This document shows positions 54,201 to 63,944 of a stretch of DNA of 64,000 nt, in pieces. Both the position numbers and the translations under genes were made by a program. Origin of the DNA: Archivesica marissinica (lineage: Eukaryota > Mollusca > Bivalvia > Venerida > Vesicomyidae). The DNA is taken from the NCBI GenBank assembly GCA_014843695.1, contig CM026404.1:58267931-58331930 (forward strand). The letters are read 5' to 3'. Within the stretch, counting starts at the first letter, position 1; each line of letters begins with the position of its first letter. Under the pieces are notes generated by a model. The model searched no databases. It worked only from the letters and a program-made list of their open reading frames with translations, and was not told where the DNA came from.

Positions 54201-57200
54201 TTGACTGTAGCTCAAACAGGGGCCCTTTCATCAAGATAAATACTAGTGTAAGCAAACAAGAACATTCTATTGAATACACCTGTCTCACATTACCCATGCT
54301 TGGCCGAAATTCACCGAAATTACAGCTTTCCGCTATCGCATTGGTTGGTAAGAAGGGATTTCACCTGTCGACGCGTATTGCAGGACTATTAGACTCAGGG
54401 AACAATGCACTATACGTTATTGCTGCAGTCGACTAAACACAAAATATTATTAAAGTCGTACATCGTTGGAAAGCTCAGGATATCTTCTAAGTTGTATCTA
54501 TTTATGTAGTTATTTTTAAAAATATTGTTAAATTTTATTCAGTTAATTACCGATTTAAAATACTAATTTGGGAGCCCCTAAATATCGGGGGCCCCTGGCT
54601 TCAGCCCAGTCAGCGCTCCCCTATATCCGCCACTGTGTGCATTCCCAAATATGGAACCCTAGTATAAGGGTGAGTTACAGGTTATGGACACTACAGAATA
54701 TGTGTCCATTATCTACTGAGACTTTAGTCTCTGGATTTAACATCGCAACAATTACACATATGATATAGCGACTTTCCAACTTTAATCGATGTAGGAACAC
54801 TGCAGGTGCCTCACCCCCCTCATTCCCCCACTGGAGATAAAGACTTTCCAACTTTAGTTGATGTAGGAACACTGCAGGTGCCTCACCCCCCTCATTCCCC
54901 CACTGGAGATAAAGACTTTCCAACTTTAGTCGATGTAGGAACACTGCAGGTGCCTCACCCCCCTCATTCCCCCACTGGAGATAAAGACTTTCCAACTTTA
55001 GTCGATGTAGGAACACTGCAGGTGCCTCACCCCCTTCATTCCCCCACTGGAGATAAATTAGCACTCGAATCAAACAAAAGAGATCACAGACGGATCTGTA
55101 GTCCAGTGGTTAACTGCTGGACTGGTAATCCAGGGATCGCAGGTTCGATCCCCCGTCTGACCATAATAAAATTAAGTCTTTCTAATGGGGCATTAAACCG
55201 AGGTCTCGTGTCGGTACTTTACACCGTGCACGTAAAAGAACCAGTGGAGACTCTGGAATGGTTCACTGTCTGTATCATTGCACTATCCTCTAAAAATCTA
55301 ATATGACTAATCTCGTCAGGATGCGTCGCTCATATGGGCAACCGGTAGCGACGATAAATAAACATAAGACCACACACCACAAAAAAGATGTAAAACATAA
55401 TTGGAGTGTGACTTGTCTATATGCAGCAGTCTGCTGTACCGGTAGTCCATAATTCACCATAAGCCAGGTAACAAATTAACCCATAGCCTGCCGAATAAAT
55501 TGGACGGAATGTGCAAGTAGCGCCACGTCTGATCAGGTTCTATGTTGTTTGCTATTCAGACAAGTGTTTTAGCTCCACTATCCAATTCCGATTGGCAGGT
55601 AACGGGTTAGCACAGATAATATCTGAACAACACGTAGTATACTCTAAGATTGTAATTTGTTACCACCATTTTACTCAATTGAAATTGTGATTTCAAGAAG
55701 TGGGAATGGATTACGCTGCCCTGTCAAATTGCTCTAAATGTCACTGGGAGTTACTAGACTATAAATGAAGGCAGGAAAGAACATGAACAAAGGACAGACG
55801 GGTCTGTAGTCCAGTTGTTAACACGCTGGACTGGTAATCCAGGGATCGCAGGTTCGATCCCCCGTCTAGCCCTAATAAAATTAACAGTCTTTCAGATGGG
55901 ACGTTAAACCGAGGTCTCGTGTCGGTGCTTTACACCGTGCACATAAAAATTAATTGAGCCGTATTGAGTTTCTGATAATGTCATTTTGCCAGAAGTAAAT
56001 TATTGGGAAAATGGACAGACACCCAGGCTACTAGTTATCATATGTTTGGGTAAATCAAAAATGGACAGACACCCAGGCTACTAGTTATCATGTGTTTGGG
56101 TAAATCAAAAATGGACAGACACCCAGGCTACTAGTTATCATATGTTTGGGTAAATCAAAAATGGACAGACACCCAGGCTACTAGTTATCATATGTTTGGG
56201 TAAATCAAAAATGGACAGACACCCAGGCTACTAGTTATCATATGTTTGTGTAAATCAAAAATGGGATTTTGTATGTTTCATCAATTCTAGGTCCGCCTCC
56301 GTGGTCGAGTGGTTACGGTCGCTGACTTGTATACCACTGTATCCTATCATCACTGATGGTCACGGGTTCCAGCCCCGCTCAGACCATGTCTCATTTATAT
56401 GAAAAAGTTGACAGTTTCTTACGGAGGTTGGTGCACCCAAGTACTGGTTAACCGCTGGAGCCTGCCCAGGAAAGGTGTTGTTAGGTAAACTGCCCACCGG
56501 CGATATAGCCCAAAATGGTGCTGATGCAGGCGTAAAACCCGAAATATATATATATTCATCAATTCTAAGAATGGCAGAAGGCAGCTTGCAATAAAGAAAT
56601 GCAGACATTTGCATTATACATGTAGTAATCTAAATTTATCTCATCTTTTATAGAGAAGCAAGCTTGGGCATGTATTCCATAAAATGTCAAGCTACAGATG
56701 TTCCAGTAAACATGTTTGTTATAACTGCCACTCATCAATTCGGATATATTGTTTTGGTGCTTGTACGGACCATAACAAGTTAACATTTTAGAATTGTACT
56801 GTTTAACCTTAAACATCAGAGTACATTTCTGATGTAATAATAGCACACATATGTGGGAAAACCTTTAATATGCTGATCAGGCATACATGTAAGGGATGTC
56901 CACGCCAAGTATACTTGTTTCTCTGCCAAATGTACTTGCTTCTCTGCCAACATAAACAGTTAGTACAAGTTCCATGTATAGTTGCCTTGTATAACGACCG
57001 TATACAGCATTATTATAAATGGACCAATACTTATGACTCATGAATATGTATCATGCTATACAACTAATTATGGAGGTAATTAATTAACATAATCAACATA
57101 TAACCCCATTATGTTACACTTCATAACTGACAGACTGCCAGCTGGATTAGAAATAACTACTGGCTAATAGTTGTTATATGCATGCTGTATAACTTAGCTA

Positions 57201-60200
57201 TGAAAACGAGATTTCACGGATTGCCATAATGGCATGTGTACGCAGCCCGATTGTTAAACTAAACTGGATTTCTCTTGTTTTTCTTTGCAGGCCAAAAATA
57301 AAGCTGCCCAGCATTTAGTTTATGTTGACAAGTTTGAGGGACATACAAGTAAGTACTTCCCTTATATACTACTAGTATATGATGTGGGACGGGCACCCGG
57401 GAATGGAGAAGAATAATGCTAGAACCTAGATGCAAAATGTTACAGTAGAAGGAACTAATGAGAGACATTAGTCAGTTACTGCCCCTGAATACTCATGAAA
57501 GTAGATTGGTCCTCTTAATTGGCTTCCTCTGTTTTTATCGTTGTTTCCTTTGCACCACATGATGTCTGTTTTCATTAGTTTTCTTATCTTATAATTATTA
57601 AATTACTAAATCTCGACAGATATCCTACAGCATATCCAATGGATACTTTACTGTAGAAATTGATTATAAATTAATTAACATGCTTTTGATAAAATCACAT
57701 TTATCATACCGCAACATCTGGTTAGGGAACACCAATAAAAACAAAGGCTTTCAACTAAAAGGACCAATACATATTTCGAGATAACTCTGACTTTATCTGT
57801 CAAGGGAGGTAATCAAAAACCCAATATTGTCTCTCATTGCCAATATTGTCGGGTATCATTATGCGTATATCATACGTATGCATTTTAAAGCGTTTTGTGA
57901 GTCTATCGTATCGTACTGTGTGTATTGATTACGATGTATCGTAGCGCACCATATGTCCAATGTGGTTTGGACCATATTGCTTCAATATCTAGCTTCATAT
58001 CGACCGAATGCATGCATCGTCCGAAGCATAGAGTGTCACAATGACGTTACATATCATTTACTCACTGCAGCTATCGTACCAACACCGTATAATGTTTTCC
58101 ACAAATACACAACATGTATTGCATTTACCATATATCTGTATCACGTCCATCAATCACACATCATCCATCTATCACACATCGTCCATCTATCACACATCGT
58201 CCATCTATCACACATCAATCACACATCATCCATCTATCACACATCGTCCATCTATCACACATCATCCATCTATCACACATCATCCATCTAACACACATCG
58301 TCCATCTATCACACATCGTCCATCTATCACACATCGTCCATCTATCACACATCGTCCATCTATCACACATCGTCCATCTATCACACATCGTCCATCTATC
58401 ACACAACGTCCATCTATCACACATCATCCATCTATCACACATCATCCATCTATCACACATCATCCATCTATCACACATCATCCATCTATCACACATCATC
58501 CATCTATCACACATCGTCCATCTATCACACATCATCCATCTATCACATCATCCATCTATCACACAACGTCCATCTATCACACAACGTCCATCTATCATAC
58601 ATCGTCCATCTATCACACATCGTCCATCTATCACACATCATCCATCTATCACACATCATCATCCATCTATCACACATCTATCACACATCGTCCATCTATC
58701 ACACATCGTCCATCTATCACACATCATCCATCTATCACACATCATCCATCTATCACACATCATCCATCTATCACACATCATCCATCTATCACACATCATC
58801 CATCTATCACACATCATCCATCTATCACACATCATCCATATATCACACATCTTCCATCTATCACACATCATCCATCTATCACACATCTATCACACATCGT
58901 CCATCTATCACACATCGTCCATCTATCACACATCGTATTATCACACATCATCCATCTATCACACATCATCCATCTATCACACATCATCCATCTATCACAC
59001 ATCATCCATCTATCACACATCGTCCATCTATCACACATCGTCCATCTATCACACATCATCCATCAATCACACATCATCCATCTATCACACATCGTCCATC
59101 TATCACACATCATCCATCTATCACACATCATCCATCTATCACACATCATCCATCTATCACACATCATCCATCTATCACACATCTATCACACATCGTCCAT
59201 CTATCACACATCGTCCATCTATCACACATCAATCACACATCATCCATCTATCACACATCGTCCATCTATCACACATCATCCATCTATCACACATCATCCA
59301 TCTATCACACATCTATCACACATCATCCATCTATCACACATCGTCCATCTATCACACATCATCCATCTATCACACATCATCCATCTATCACACATCATCC
59401 ATCTATCACACATCTATCACACATCGTCCATCTATCACACATCGTCCATCTATCACACATCATCCATCTATCACACATCATCCATCTATCACACATCATC
59501 CATCTTTCACACATCATCCATCTAACACACATCATCCATCTATCACACATCATCCATCTATCACAGATCGTCCATCTATCACACATCGTCCATCTATCAC
59601 ACATCGTCCATCTATCACACATCGTCCATCTATCACACATCGTCCATCTATCACACATCGTCCATCTATCACACATCGTCCATCTATCACAAATCGTCCA
59701 TCTATCACACATCGTCCATCTATCACACATCGTCCATCTATCACACATCGTCCATCTATCACACATCAATCACACATCATCCATCTATCACACATCGTCC
59801 ATCTATCACACATCATCCATCTATCACACATCATCCATCTATCACACATCATCCATCTAACACACATCGTCCATCTATCACACATCGTCCATCTATCACA
59901 CATCGTCCATCTATCACACATCGTCCATCTATCACACATCGTCCATCTATCACACATCGTCCATCTATCACACATCGTCCATCTATCACACAACGTCCAT
60001 CTATCACACATCATCCATCTATCACACATCATCCATCTATCACACATCTATCACACATCATCCATCTATCACACATCATCCATCTATCACACATCATCCA
60101 TCTATCACACATCTATCACACATCTATCACACATCATCCATCTATCACACATCATCCATCTATCACACAACGTCCATCTATCACACATCATCCATCTAAC

Positions 60201-63200
60201 ACACATCATCCATCTATCACACATCGTCCATCTATCACACATCTATCACACATCATCCATCTAACACACATCATCCATCTATCACACATCGTCCATCTAT
60301 CACACATCTATCACACATCGTCCATCTATCACACATCATCCATCTATCACACATCATCCATCTATCACATCATCCATCTATCACATCATCCATCTATCAC
60401 ACATCATCCATCTATCACACATCGTCCATCTATCACACATCGTCCATCTATCACACATCGTCCATCTATCACACATCATCCATCTAACACACATCATCCA
60501 TCTATCACACATCATCCATCTAACACACATCATCCATCTATCACACATCTATCACACATCATCCATCTATCACACATCATCCATCTATCACACATCATCC
60601 ATCTATCACACATCATCCATCTATCACACATCATCCATCTATCACACATCATCCATCTATCACACATCATCCATCTAACACACATCATCCATCTATCACA
60701 CATCATCCATCTAACACACATCATCCATCTATCACACATCATCCATCTATCACACATCTATCACACATCATCCATCTATCACACATCATCCATCTATCAC
60801 ACATCATCCATCTATCACACATCATCCATCTATCACACATCCATCTATCACACATCGTCCATCTATCACACATCATCCATCTATCACACATCATCCATCT
60901 ATCACACATCTATCACACATCATCCATCTATCACACATCATCCATCTATCACACATCATCCATCTATCACACATCATCCATCTATCACACATCATCCATC
61001 TATCACACATCATCCATCTATCACACATCATCCATCTATCACACATCGTCCATCTATCACACATCGTCCATCTATCACACATCATCCATCTATCACACAT
61101 CGTCCATCTATCACACATCATCCATCTATCACACATCGTCCATCTATCACACATCATCCATACTCCGTGTGTGGTGTGTATCATGTGCATATGGCAGTGT
61201 GTATAGCTTGCGCTTCATATGGCAACAATGACGTTCCGCCTACTGCACATGTAGCCCGTATTATTACCCTTGTCCCATATGTATGTAATCCTTGTATAAT
61301 GGGTTGGTGTATACTGATCATAGATTTTATTAAGAAATCAATGAAAGCATCCATCCACAGAGCTACCTGTTGTTTAGAAGCTATAAATGTAGTTTAGTGT
61401 ATACAAATTTATTTTAGCTCAATTGCGAAACAAGTTGTTACAACTTATATTAATCACTCTCGACCTCATTCCTGATGGAATCCATTGCCACGAGGGAGAG
61501 AGAAGAGGCAACGTGGATTTTAAATGCCATGCCTAAGGGCACAATTGTAACGGCTCCAGCGGGGTTCGAACTCCAGACCTTTCGCACTTGAAGTGAACGC
61601 GCATCCACTGTGCTATCAAGACTTCCACAGGAATGTTATGTTGATGTAGACATTTTGGCGAAAGTACAAAGCTGGTGTAAATATGTACTGTGAATGTAGA
61701 AATGTGTATACAGTAGAACCTGTCTTAAGCAGCCAGCCAATGGAATCTCAGAAAGTGGCTGCTTAGCACAGGTGGCTGCTTAATAGAGGTCAAAAGTAAA
61801 TATCATATTGGGAATCTGGAAACTGGCTGATTAATACAGATTGGCTGCTTAATAGAGGTCAAATGAAAAATAAAATATATTGGGAATCTGGAAACTGGCT
61901 GCTTAATAGATTGGCTGCTCAATAGAGGTCAAATGAAAAATAAAATATATTGGGAATCTGGAAACTGGCTGCTTAATACAGATTGGCTGCTTAATAGAGG
62001 TCAAATGAAACATAAAATATATTGTGAATCTGGAAACTGGCTGCTTAATACAGATTGGCTGCTTAATAGAGGTGACCACTAACACAGGTTTGACTGTATA
62101 TCATTATTTGACTTGGCTTATGGTAATTCAGGAATTCGGTAACCCCAGATGTTTCACTCTAGCACATTCATGCATAGCTCTAATCATTGGTAGTATCCCA
62201 TGCATGTATTCCGTAGTATCATATTGTTGTTTAATGTTTTTCAGCCCTACACAACTTTACCGAGAAATACCATAAAACATCTGTGACCGTTCAACAGGCA
62301 CCTAAAGGTAGAATCTCACAATGTGCAATGTTCTGTACCAGTAGTATGCAATGTATGGTTAGTATGTAATGTATGGTTAGTATGCAATGTATGGTTAGTA
62401 TGTAATGTATGGTTAGTATGTAATGTATGGTTAGTATGTAATGTATGGTTAGTATGTAATGTATGGTTAGTATGTAATGTATGGTTAGTGTGTAATGTAT
62501 GGTTAGTATGTAATGTATGGTTAGTGTGTAATGTATGGTTAGTGTGTAATGTATGGTTAGTATGTAATGTATGGTTAGTATCTAATGTATGGTTAGTATG
62601 TAATGTATGGTTAGTATGTAATGTATGGTTAGTATGTAATGTATGGTTAGTATGTAATGTATGGTTAGTATGTAATGTATGGTTAGTATGTAATGTATGG
62701 TTAGTATGTAATGTATGGTTAGTATCTAATGTATGGTTAGTGTGTAATGTATGGTTAGTATGTAATGTATGGTTAGTATGTAATGTATGGTTAGTATGTA
62801 ATGTATGGTTAGTATGTAATGTATGGTTAGTGTGTAATGTATGGTTAGTATATAATGTATGGTTAGTATCTAATGTATGGTTAGTATATAATGTATGGTT
62901 AGTATCTAATGTATGGTTAGTATCTAATGTATGGTTAGTATGTAATGTATGGTTAGTGTGTAATGTATGGTTAGTGTGTAATGTATGGTTAGTATATAAT
63001 GTATGGTTAGTATCTAATGTATGGTTAGTATGTAATGTATGGTTAGTATGTAACTCCAGAAACACTAAGGGATACCACCGAAGACATTCACGGTATTAGT
63101 ACACAAATGTGCATTTTATTCAGTCGTATAGATTTCATCTTCCAAGGAGTATGTTCTTACACCTGTAATAGATTTCTTTATCCTACGCTGCTGTGTCATT

Positions 63201-63832
63201 TTGCAGACATATGTTTTCAGACACTTATCAGGGTTGTAAATCTACCTCTTTAATTTGATAATTATCTCTTTCTTTTTTTTTGGTCAATGTGGTTAAAACA
63301 AAAATTATCATATTTATAATTCAGAAAAGAAAGTTTTTCAATTTTTATTCAGGGGGCAATCCTCTTTCTCCCCCCCCCCCCCGCCGCCGCCCCGGTATTT
63401 TAACAGATTTCCTCTATTTTCACAATTTTCTATATTGAGGGTTTTTTTGTTGTTGTTTTTTTTAACTTTATTAACGATTGCGAAGCAGATGAAAGCGTAA
63501 ATGTGGTCATTCGTGTGGGAGGAAACCGGAGTACCCGGAGAAAGCCCACCTGTCCGATCTGGTGACCACCGTACCATCTCACATACTTCCCGGTCCGAGG
63601 AGCGAACCCGGGTTGCATTTGTGAGAAGCGAGCGCGCTAACCACTGCGCTAATTGAAGTTTATGTATAGCCAAATAATATTTTGTTTTTTAGGTGTTGGA
63701 TTATGCTGTCATCCCACGCTAAAAATAGTTTGCAAACTAATTGGAATCGAGGACATTTATGTGAAGTCGGAGGGAAATGTCAGAAACTACTTAAACCTTT
63801 GTAGGGCTTTCCTGGCCGGATTGCTGAAATTA
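42225..63832 (+). CDS. MRPS5: Mitochondrial ribosomal small-subunit protein uS5m (3' partial)
   Basis: Ten exons: 42225-42282, 45627-45728, 46781-46906, 47860-48087, 51686-51720, 52019-52109, 53819-53865, 57291-57348, 62245-62307, 63693-63832. GT-AG borders and phases agree, giving 316 codons; the family is usually about 400-430 residues, so the C-terminus lies beyond the window. Residues 1-20 (MATACLRSALLLNKTVAIT) look like a mitochondrial presequence. Then SFFNK and the DAESVW segment, a basic region, and the S5 N-terminal RNA-binding domain at about 185-250 (MIVAVGNKKGLFG, MAIGKGSSPVAALKT, AKNKAAQHLVYVDKFEGHT). The S5 C-terminal domain starts at about 270 (GVGLCCHPTLKIVCKLIGIE). The protein helps form the mRNA entry and decoding region of the mitochondrial 28S subunit. 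The gene is intact, but its introns are filled with SINEs, MITEs and three large tandem arrays. Confidence 0.94.
42283..43204. other. MRPS5 intron 1, first part; nothing recognised
   Basis: No coding signal; AT-rich with a few CATA repeats near 42555. Confidence 0.4.
43205..43560 (+). repeat. Dispersed repeat, copy 1 of 2 (about 350 bp)
   Basis: TCTGTTATTTCGAGGTCTTA, AGCACTTTCTGCCCTGATCC and AAGAAATCCGAATGAAT recur in the same order at 46027-46395. Family unknown. Confidence 0.85.
43561..44319. other. Probable 3' flank of the LINE remnant
   Basis: AT-rich sequence downstream of the minus-strand LINE reading frame. It may include its 3' untranslated region, but no diagnostic tail is seen. 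Confidence 0.3.
44320..45135 (-). mobile_element. LINE-C: C-terminal remnant of a non-LTR retrotransposon ORF2
   Basis: An open frame of about 270 residues with KLQFFGQLCRLPSRYLAKQV, GFIADIYRALRRYGLECFLQ and a Cys/His segment (CRKCSFFCENIIEHTICHS), features of the C-terminal domain of several invertebrate LINE ORF2 proteins. No reverse transcriptase remains upstream; the frame starts at the edge of another repeat (about 45140). The frame is still open, so a fairly recent 5'-truncated insertion is likely. The assignment is from pattern only. Confidence 0.65.
45184..45526. mobile_element. MITE-like element with long inverted repeats
   Basis: About 120-bp arms: CATGAAATTTAAACGATGGT, TAATATTGTGTCAAGAGACG and CAATTTTAATTTATAAAAA are mirrored in 45410-45526, with a loop of roughly 100 bp. 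Partly shared with 34748-34982 and 46430-46600. Confidence 0.7.
45627..45728 (+). CDS. MRPS5: MRPS5 exon 2
   Basis: Acceptor ATTATTTTCAG, donor AAGA|GTATGT, phase 1 in and out. Encodes a low-conservation stretch ending QMIIIRHGSFFNK, which corresponds to the SFF(T/N)K motif preceding the conserved part of the family. Confidence 0.8.
46027..46395 (+). repeat. Dispersed repeat, copy 2 of 2
   Basis: Direct-orientation copy of 43205-43560, about 2.8 kb downstream. The pair brackets LINE-C and the long inverted-repeat element. Confidence 0.85.
46430..46600 (-). mobile_element. Repeat related to 34748-34982
   Basis: ATCAAATATTCAAAATGGAC, TTTCATGTATAATATTGTGT and TTTTATTTGCTTTTTGAGAT are the reverse of the earlier copy, and similarity continues past the TTAA (GCACTCTTTGCAACATCTC). 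Confidence 0.7.
46781..46906 (+). CDS. MRPS5: MRPS5 exon 3
   Basis: Acceptor TTAATTGCAG, donor GAAG|GTAATA. Encodes DAESVWDSATSVSNAGKRGG, then RASRGKLVKRVNLNAGQRMG. The basic linker and the GQ-x-x-GEG motif are typical of MRPS5. Confidence 0.93.
47054..47117. mobile_element. Short hairpin repeat
   Basis: AAAAAGTGCAGATCC with GACGGCTC pairs with GAGCCGGCTCATCTGGATCT and ACACTTTTT to form a stem of nearly 30 bp with a 5-base loop. Confidence 0.7.
47445..47640 (+). mobile_element. SINE4, full-length head
   Basis: GTCCGCCTCCGTGGTCGAGT start, B-box-like GGGTACGAGCCCCGC, then TTTATATGAAAAAGTTGGTA and GTACTGGTTAACTGCTGGAG. The long arm between the anticodon region and B box suggests a class II (Ser/Leu-type) tRNA source. 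Confidence 0.85.
47641..47733 (-). mobile_element. SINE3 head fragment joined to SINE4
   Basis: TTGCCTAAGGGCACAATCGT through AATGCGCTATCACGGCTTCC is the reverse of the SINE3 head and adjoining body; it follows the SINE4 end without a gap. Confidence 0.8.
47860..48087 (+). CDS. MRPS5: MRPS5 exon 4
   Basis: Acceptor TTTCTGTAG, donor GACT|GTAAGT. Encodes GVSGLRFPGLSTRLSGQERI, a charged helical part and KVENPDPIED. Confidence 0.92.
48636..51628. repeat. 17-bp tandem array interrupted by a transposon
   Basis: Unit TACCAGTACATGAGATA or TACCAGTACATGATACA, about 13 copies at 48636-48854 and about 100 at 49925-51628. Three units make 51 bases, so all three minus-strand frames stay open (MYWYISCTG-type proteins); these are not genes. 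Lies in MRPS5 intron 4. Confidence 0.96.
48855..49924. mobile_element. Non-autonomous hAT-like transposon, 1070 bp, inside the 17-bp array
   Basis: Inverted termini CAGGGCTTCGAAAATT and AATTTTCGAAGCCCTG, with subterminal AAATCGGTC motifs at both ends. The 8-bp target duplication CATGATAC (48847-48854 and 49925-49932) flanks it, and removing the element and one duplicate restores a perfect array unit. No transposase frame is seen. Confidence 0.92.
51686..51720 (+). CDS. MRPS5: MRPS5 exon 5 (35-bp micro-exon)
   Basis: Acceptor TTTGTTTCAG, donor GAG|GTAAAT. Encodes NFKDFGTYVIE, with the first Tyr split from exon 4; it matches the conserved start of the S5 domain. Confidence 0.85.
51862..51930 (-). 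mobile_element. SINE1 tail fragment, degraded
   Basis: ATCATCGCTGCCAGTTTCCC and CTCCTGAAGAGATTAGTCAT correspond to the reverse of the SINE1 3' end. Confidence 0.65.
52019..52109 (+). CDS. MRPS5: MRPS5 exon 6
   Basis: Acceptor TTTATTACAG, donor TTTG|GTAAAC. Encodes SKRVSNITASQGTIFSSYMI and VAVGNKKGLFG, the first strands and the loop of the S5 RNA-binding domain. Confidence 0.94.
52150..52375 (-). mobile_element. SINE2, minus strand, target duplication AAATTTAGA
   Basis: Complete apart from a small deletion in the body (GGAGGAAATCGGAGAAAACC). Flanked by AAATTTAGA at about 52144 and 52375. Confidence 0.88.
52746..52985 (+). mobile_element. SINE3, full length, nested in the TTAA element
   Basis: Complete head (GGAAGTCGTAATAGCGCAGT, anticodon arm TTCGC-TTCAGGT-GCGAA, B box GAGTTCGAACCCCAC), body and tail. 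Confidence 0.9.
53054..53222. repeat. 31-bp tandem repeat, about 5.5 copies
   Basis: Unit TAATACCCAATTTAATATCA then AATGATGGGGG; near-perfect. Confidence 0.95.
53819..53865 (+). CDS. MRPS5: MRPS5 exon 7
   Basis: Acceptor ATTCTAG, donor ACT|GTAAGT. Encodes MAIGKGSSPVAALKT after a split Gly; the glycine-rich loop of the S5 domain. Confidence 0.92.
53905..54145 (+). mobile_element. SINE5, fullest copy
   Basis: tRNA-like head (GGTGGCCGAGTGGTCACTGT, B box AGGTTCGAATCGCA) and body GCAATACTGCTCGGAGGGAC, ending ACGTTAAACCCCCCCC. Partial copies are at 8860, 29020 and 63945. Confidence 0.75.
54191..54635. mobile_element. Non-autonomous hAT-like element, 445 bp, perfect 8-bp target duplication
   Basis: Termini CAGGTGCGGAT and ATCCGCCACTG; TGTGCATT immediately on both sides (54183-54190 and 54636-54643). 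Interior shared with 7407-7861. Confidence 0.9.
54770..55057. repeat. 72-bp tandem repeat, 4 copies
   Basis: Unit includes GACTTTCCAACTTTAGTCGA, GGAACACTGCAGGTGCCTCA and CCCCCACTGGAGATAA. Confidence 0.95.
55087..55370 (+). mobile_element. SINE1, full length
   Basis: Complete head, core and hairpin tail, moderately diverged (GTTAACTGCTGGACTGGTAA). Confidence 0.9.
55371..55797. other. Intronic; hairpin-MITE half at about 55497-55600
   Basis: GCGCCACGTCTGATCAGGTT and TTGTTTGCTATTCAGACAAG resemble the 26796-26945 hairpin repeat. Nothing else assigned. Confidence 0.5.
55798..55953 (+). mobile_element. SINE1, 3'-truncated
   Basis: Head and core are present (CAGACGGGTCTGTAGTCCAG, AAACCGAGGTCTCGTGTCGG), but it stops after CCGTGCACATAAAA, losing the tail. 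Confidence 0.87.
56008..56265. repeat. 50-bp tandem repeat, about 5 copies
   Basis: Unit AAATGGACAGACACCCAGGC, TACTAGTTATCATATGTTTG, GGTAAATCAA. Confidence 0.96.
56290..56500 (+). mobile_element. SINE4
   Basis: GTCCGCCTCCGTGGTCGAGT head and TTTATATGAAAAAGTTGACA body, ending CCTGCCCAGGAAAGGTGTTG. Nearly identical to 47445-47640. Confidence 0.87.
56501..57290. other. Intronic, no assignable feature
   Basis: MRPS5 intron 7 sequence, AT-rich; a small direct repeat (TTGTTTCTCTGCCAA, about 56928) only. Confidence 0.4.
57291..57348 (+). CDS. MRPS5: MRPS5 exon 8
   Basis: Acceptor TTCTTTGCAG, donor ACAA|GTAAGT. Encodes AKNKAAQHLVYVDKFEGHT, highly characteristic of the family. Confidence 0.94.
57349..58140. 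other. Intronic, no assignable feature
   Basis: The stretch 57480-57780 (AATACTCATG, TTTTTATCGTTGTTTC, CAGCATATCCAATGGATAC) is a diverged duplicate of about 12450-12900, outside the SINEs there. Confidence 0.5.
58141..61161. repeat. 18-bp tandem array, about 3 kb
   Basis: Unit CACACATCATCCATCTAT with two main variants (CATC or CGTC at one base) and an 11-bp short form CACACATCTAT. The order of variants recurs: about 58216-58420 and about 59762-60030 have the same string of variants, which shows block duplication. As 18 is divisible by three, long SITHHP/MCDRWM-type frames arise without coding meaning. Confidence 0.97.
61405..61626 (-). mobile_element. SINE3, full length, minus strand
   Basis: Tail at left (TTTTAGCTCAATTGCGAAAC), body CATTGCCACGAGGGAGAGAG, head at right (GCATCCACTGTGCTATCAAG). 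Confidence 0.9.
61711..62096. mobile_element. TA-flanked MITE of the CAGTCAAACCTG family with internal 72-bp expansion
   Basis: Termini CAGTAGAACCTGTC and CACAGGTTTGACTG with TA on both sides. The centre is enlarged by about four copies of a 72-bp unit (GGGAATCTGGAAACTGGCTG, GATTGGCTGCTTAATAGAGG), making it twice the length of the other copies. Confidence 0.88.
62245..62307 (+). CDS. MRPS5: MRPS5 exon 9
   Basis: Acceptor GTTTTTCAG, donor AAAG|GTAGAA. Encodes LHNFTEKYHKTSVTVQQAPK with the first Thr split from exon 8. Confidence 0.9.
62340..63052. repeat. 18-bp tandem array, about 40 copies
   Basis: Unit GTATGGTTAGTATGTAAT with G/A and G/C variants (GTGTGTAAT, GTATCTAAT). Starts 33 bases after the donor of MRPS5 exon 9. 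Confidence 0.97.
63053..63454. other. Intronic, no assignable feature
   Basis: AT-rich with a C-rich run near 63370. Confidence 0.4.
63455..63655 (-). mobile_element. SINE2, minus strand, internal deletion
   Basis: TTAACGATTGCGAAGCAGAT joins tail to body, with the ATAAGTTG part lost; body and head (CACTGCGCTAATTG) are preserved. Ends 38 bases before MRPS5 exon 10. Confidence 0.85.
63693..63832 (+). CDS. MRPS5: MRPS5 exon 10 (last in window)
   Basis: Acceptor TTTTTTAG, donor TTA|GTAAGC. Encodes VGLCCHPTLKIVCKLIGIED, then IYVKSEGNVRNYLNLCRAFL and AGLLKL, most of the S5 C-terminal domain. The gene continues past the window. Confidence 0.93.
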
Positions 63833-63944
63833 GTAAGCTGCTTGCTATATCTAACTTACACGTGTCTTAACCAAATGGTACTCTTGAAAATGATTTGTTT
63901 GGGGGGTTAAAGTTATGGCTTATAACTTATTGTAGCTTTCCAGC

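Noticed and set aside
54675..55306. Frames over the 72-bp repeat (PHPPHSPTGDKD)
   Set aside because: 72 is divisible by three, so the repeat is open by chance on both strands; no splice or homology support.
58041..60264. Frames of 494 and 716 residues (SITHHP, IHLSH repeats) and minus-strand MCDRWM frames
   Set aside because: Produced by an 18-bp repeat divisible by three; open on both strands simultaneously.
62316..63099. Repeat proteins TNHTLH / VCNVWL
   Set aside because: Both strands of an 18-bp satellite are open; it lies inside an MRPS5 intron.
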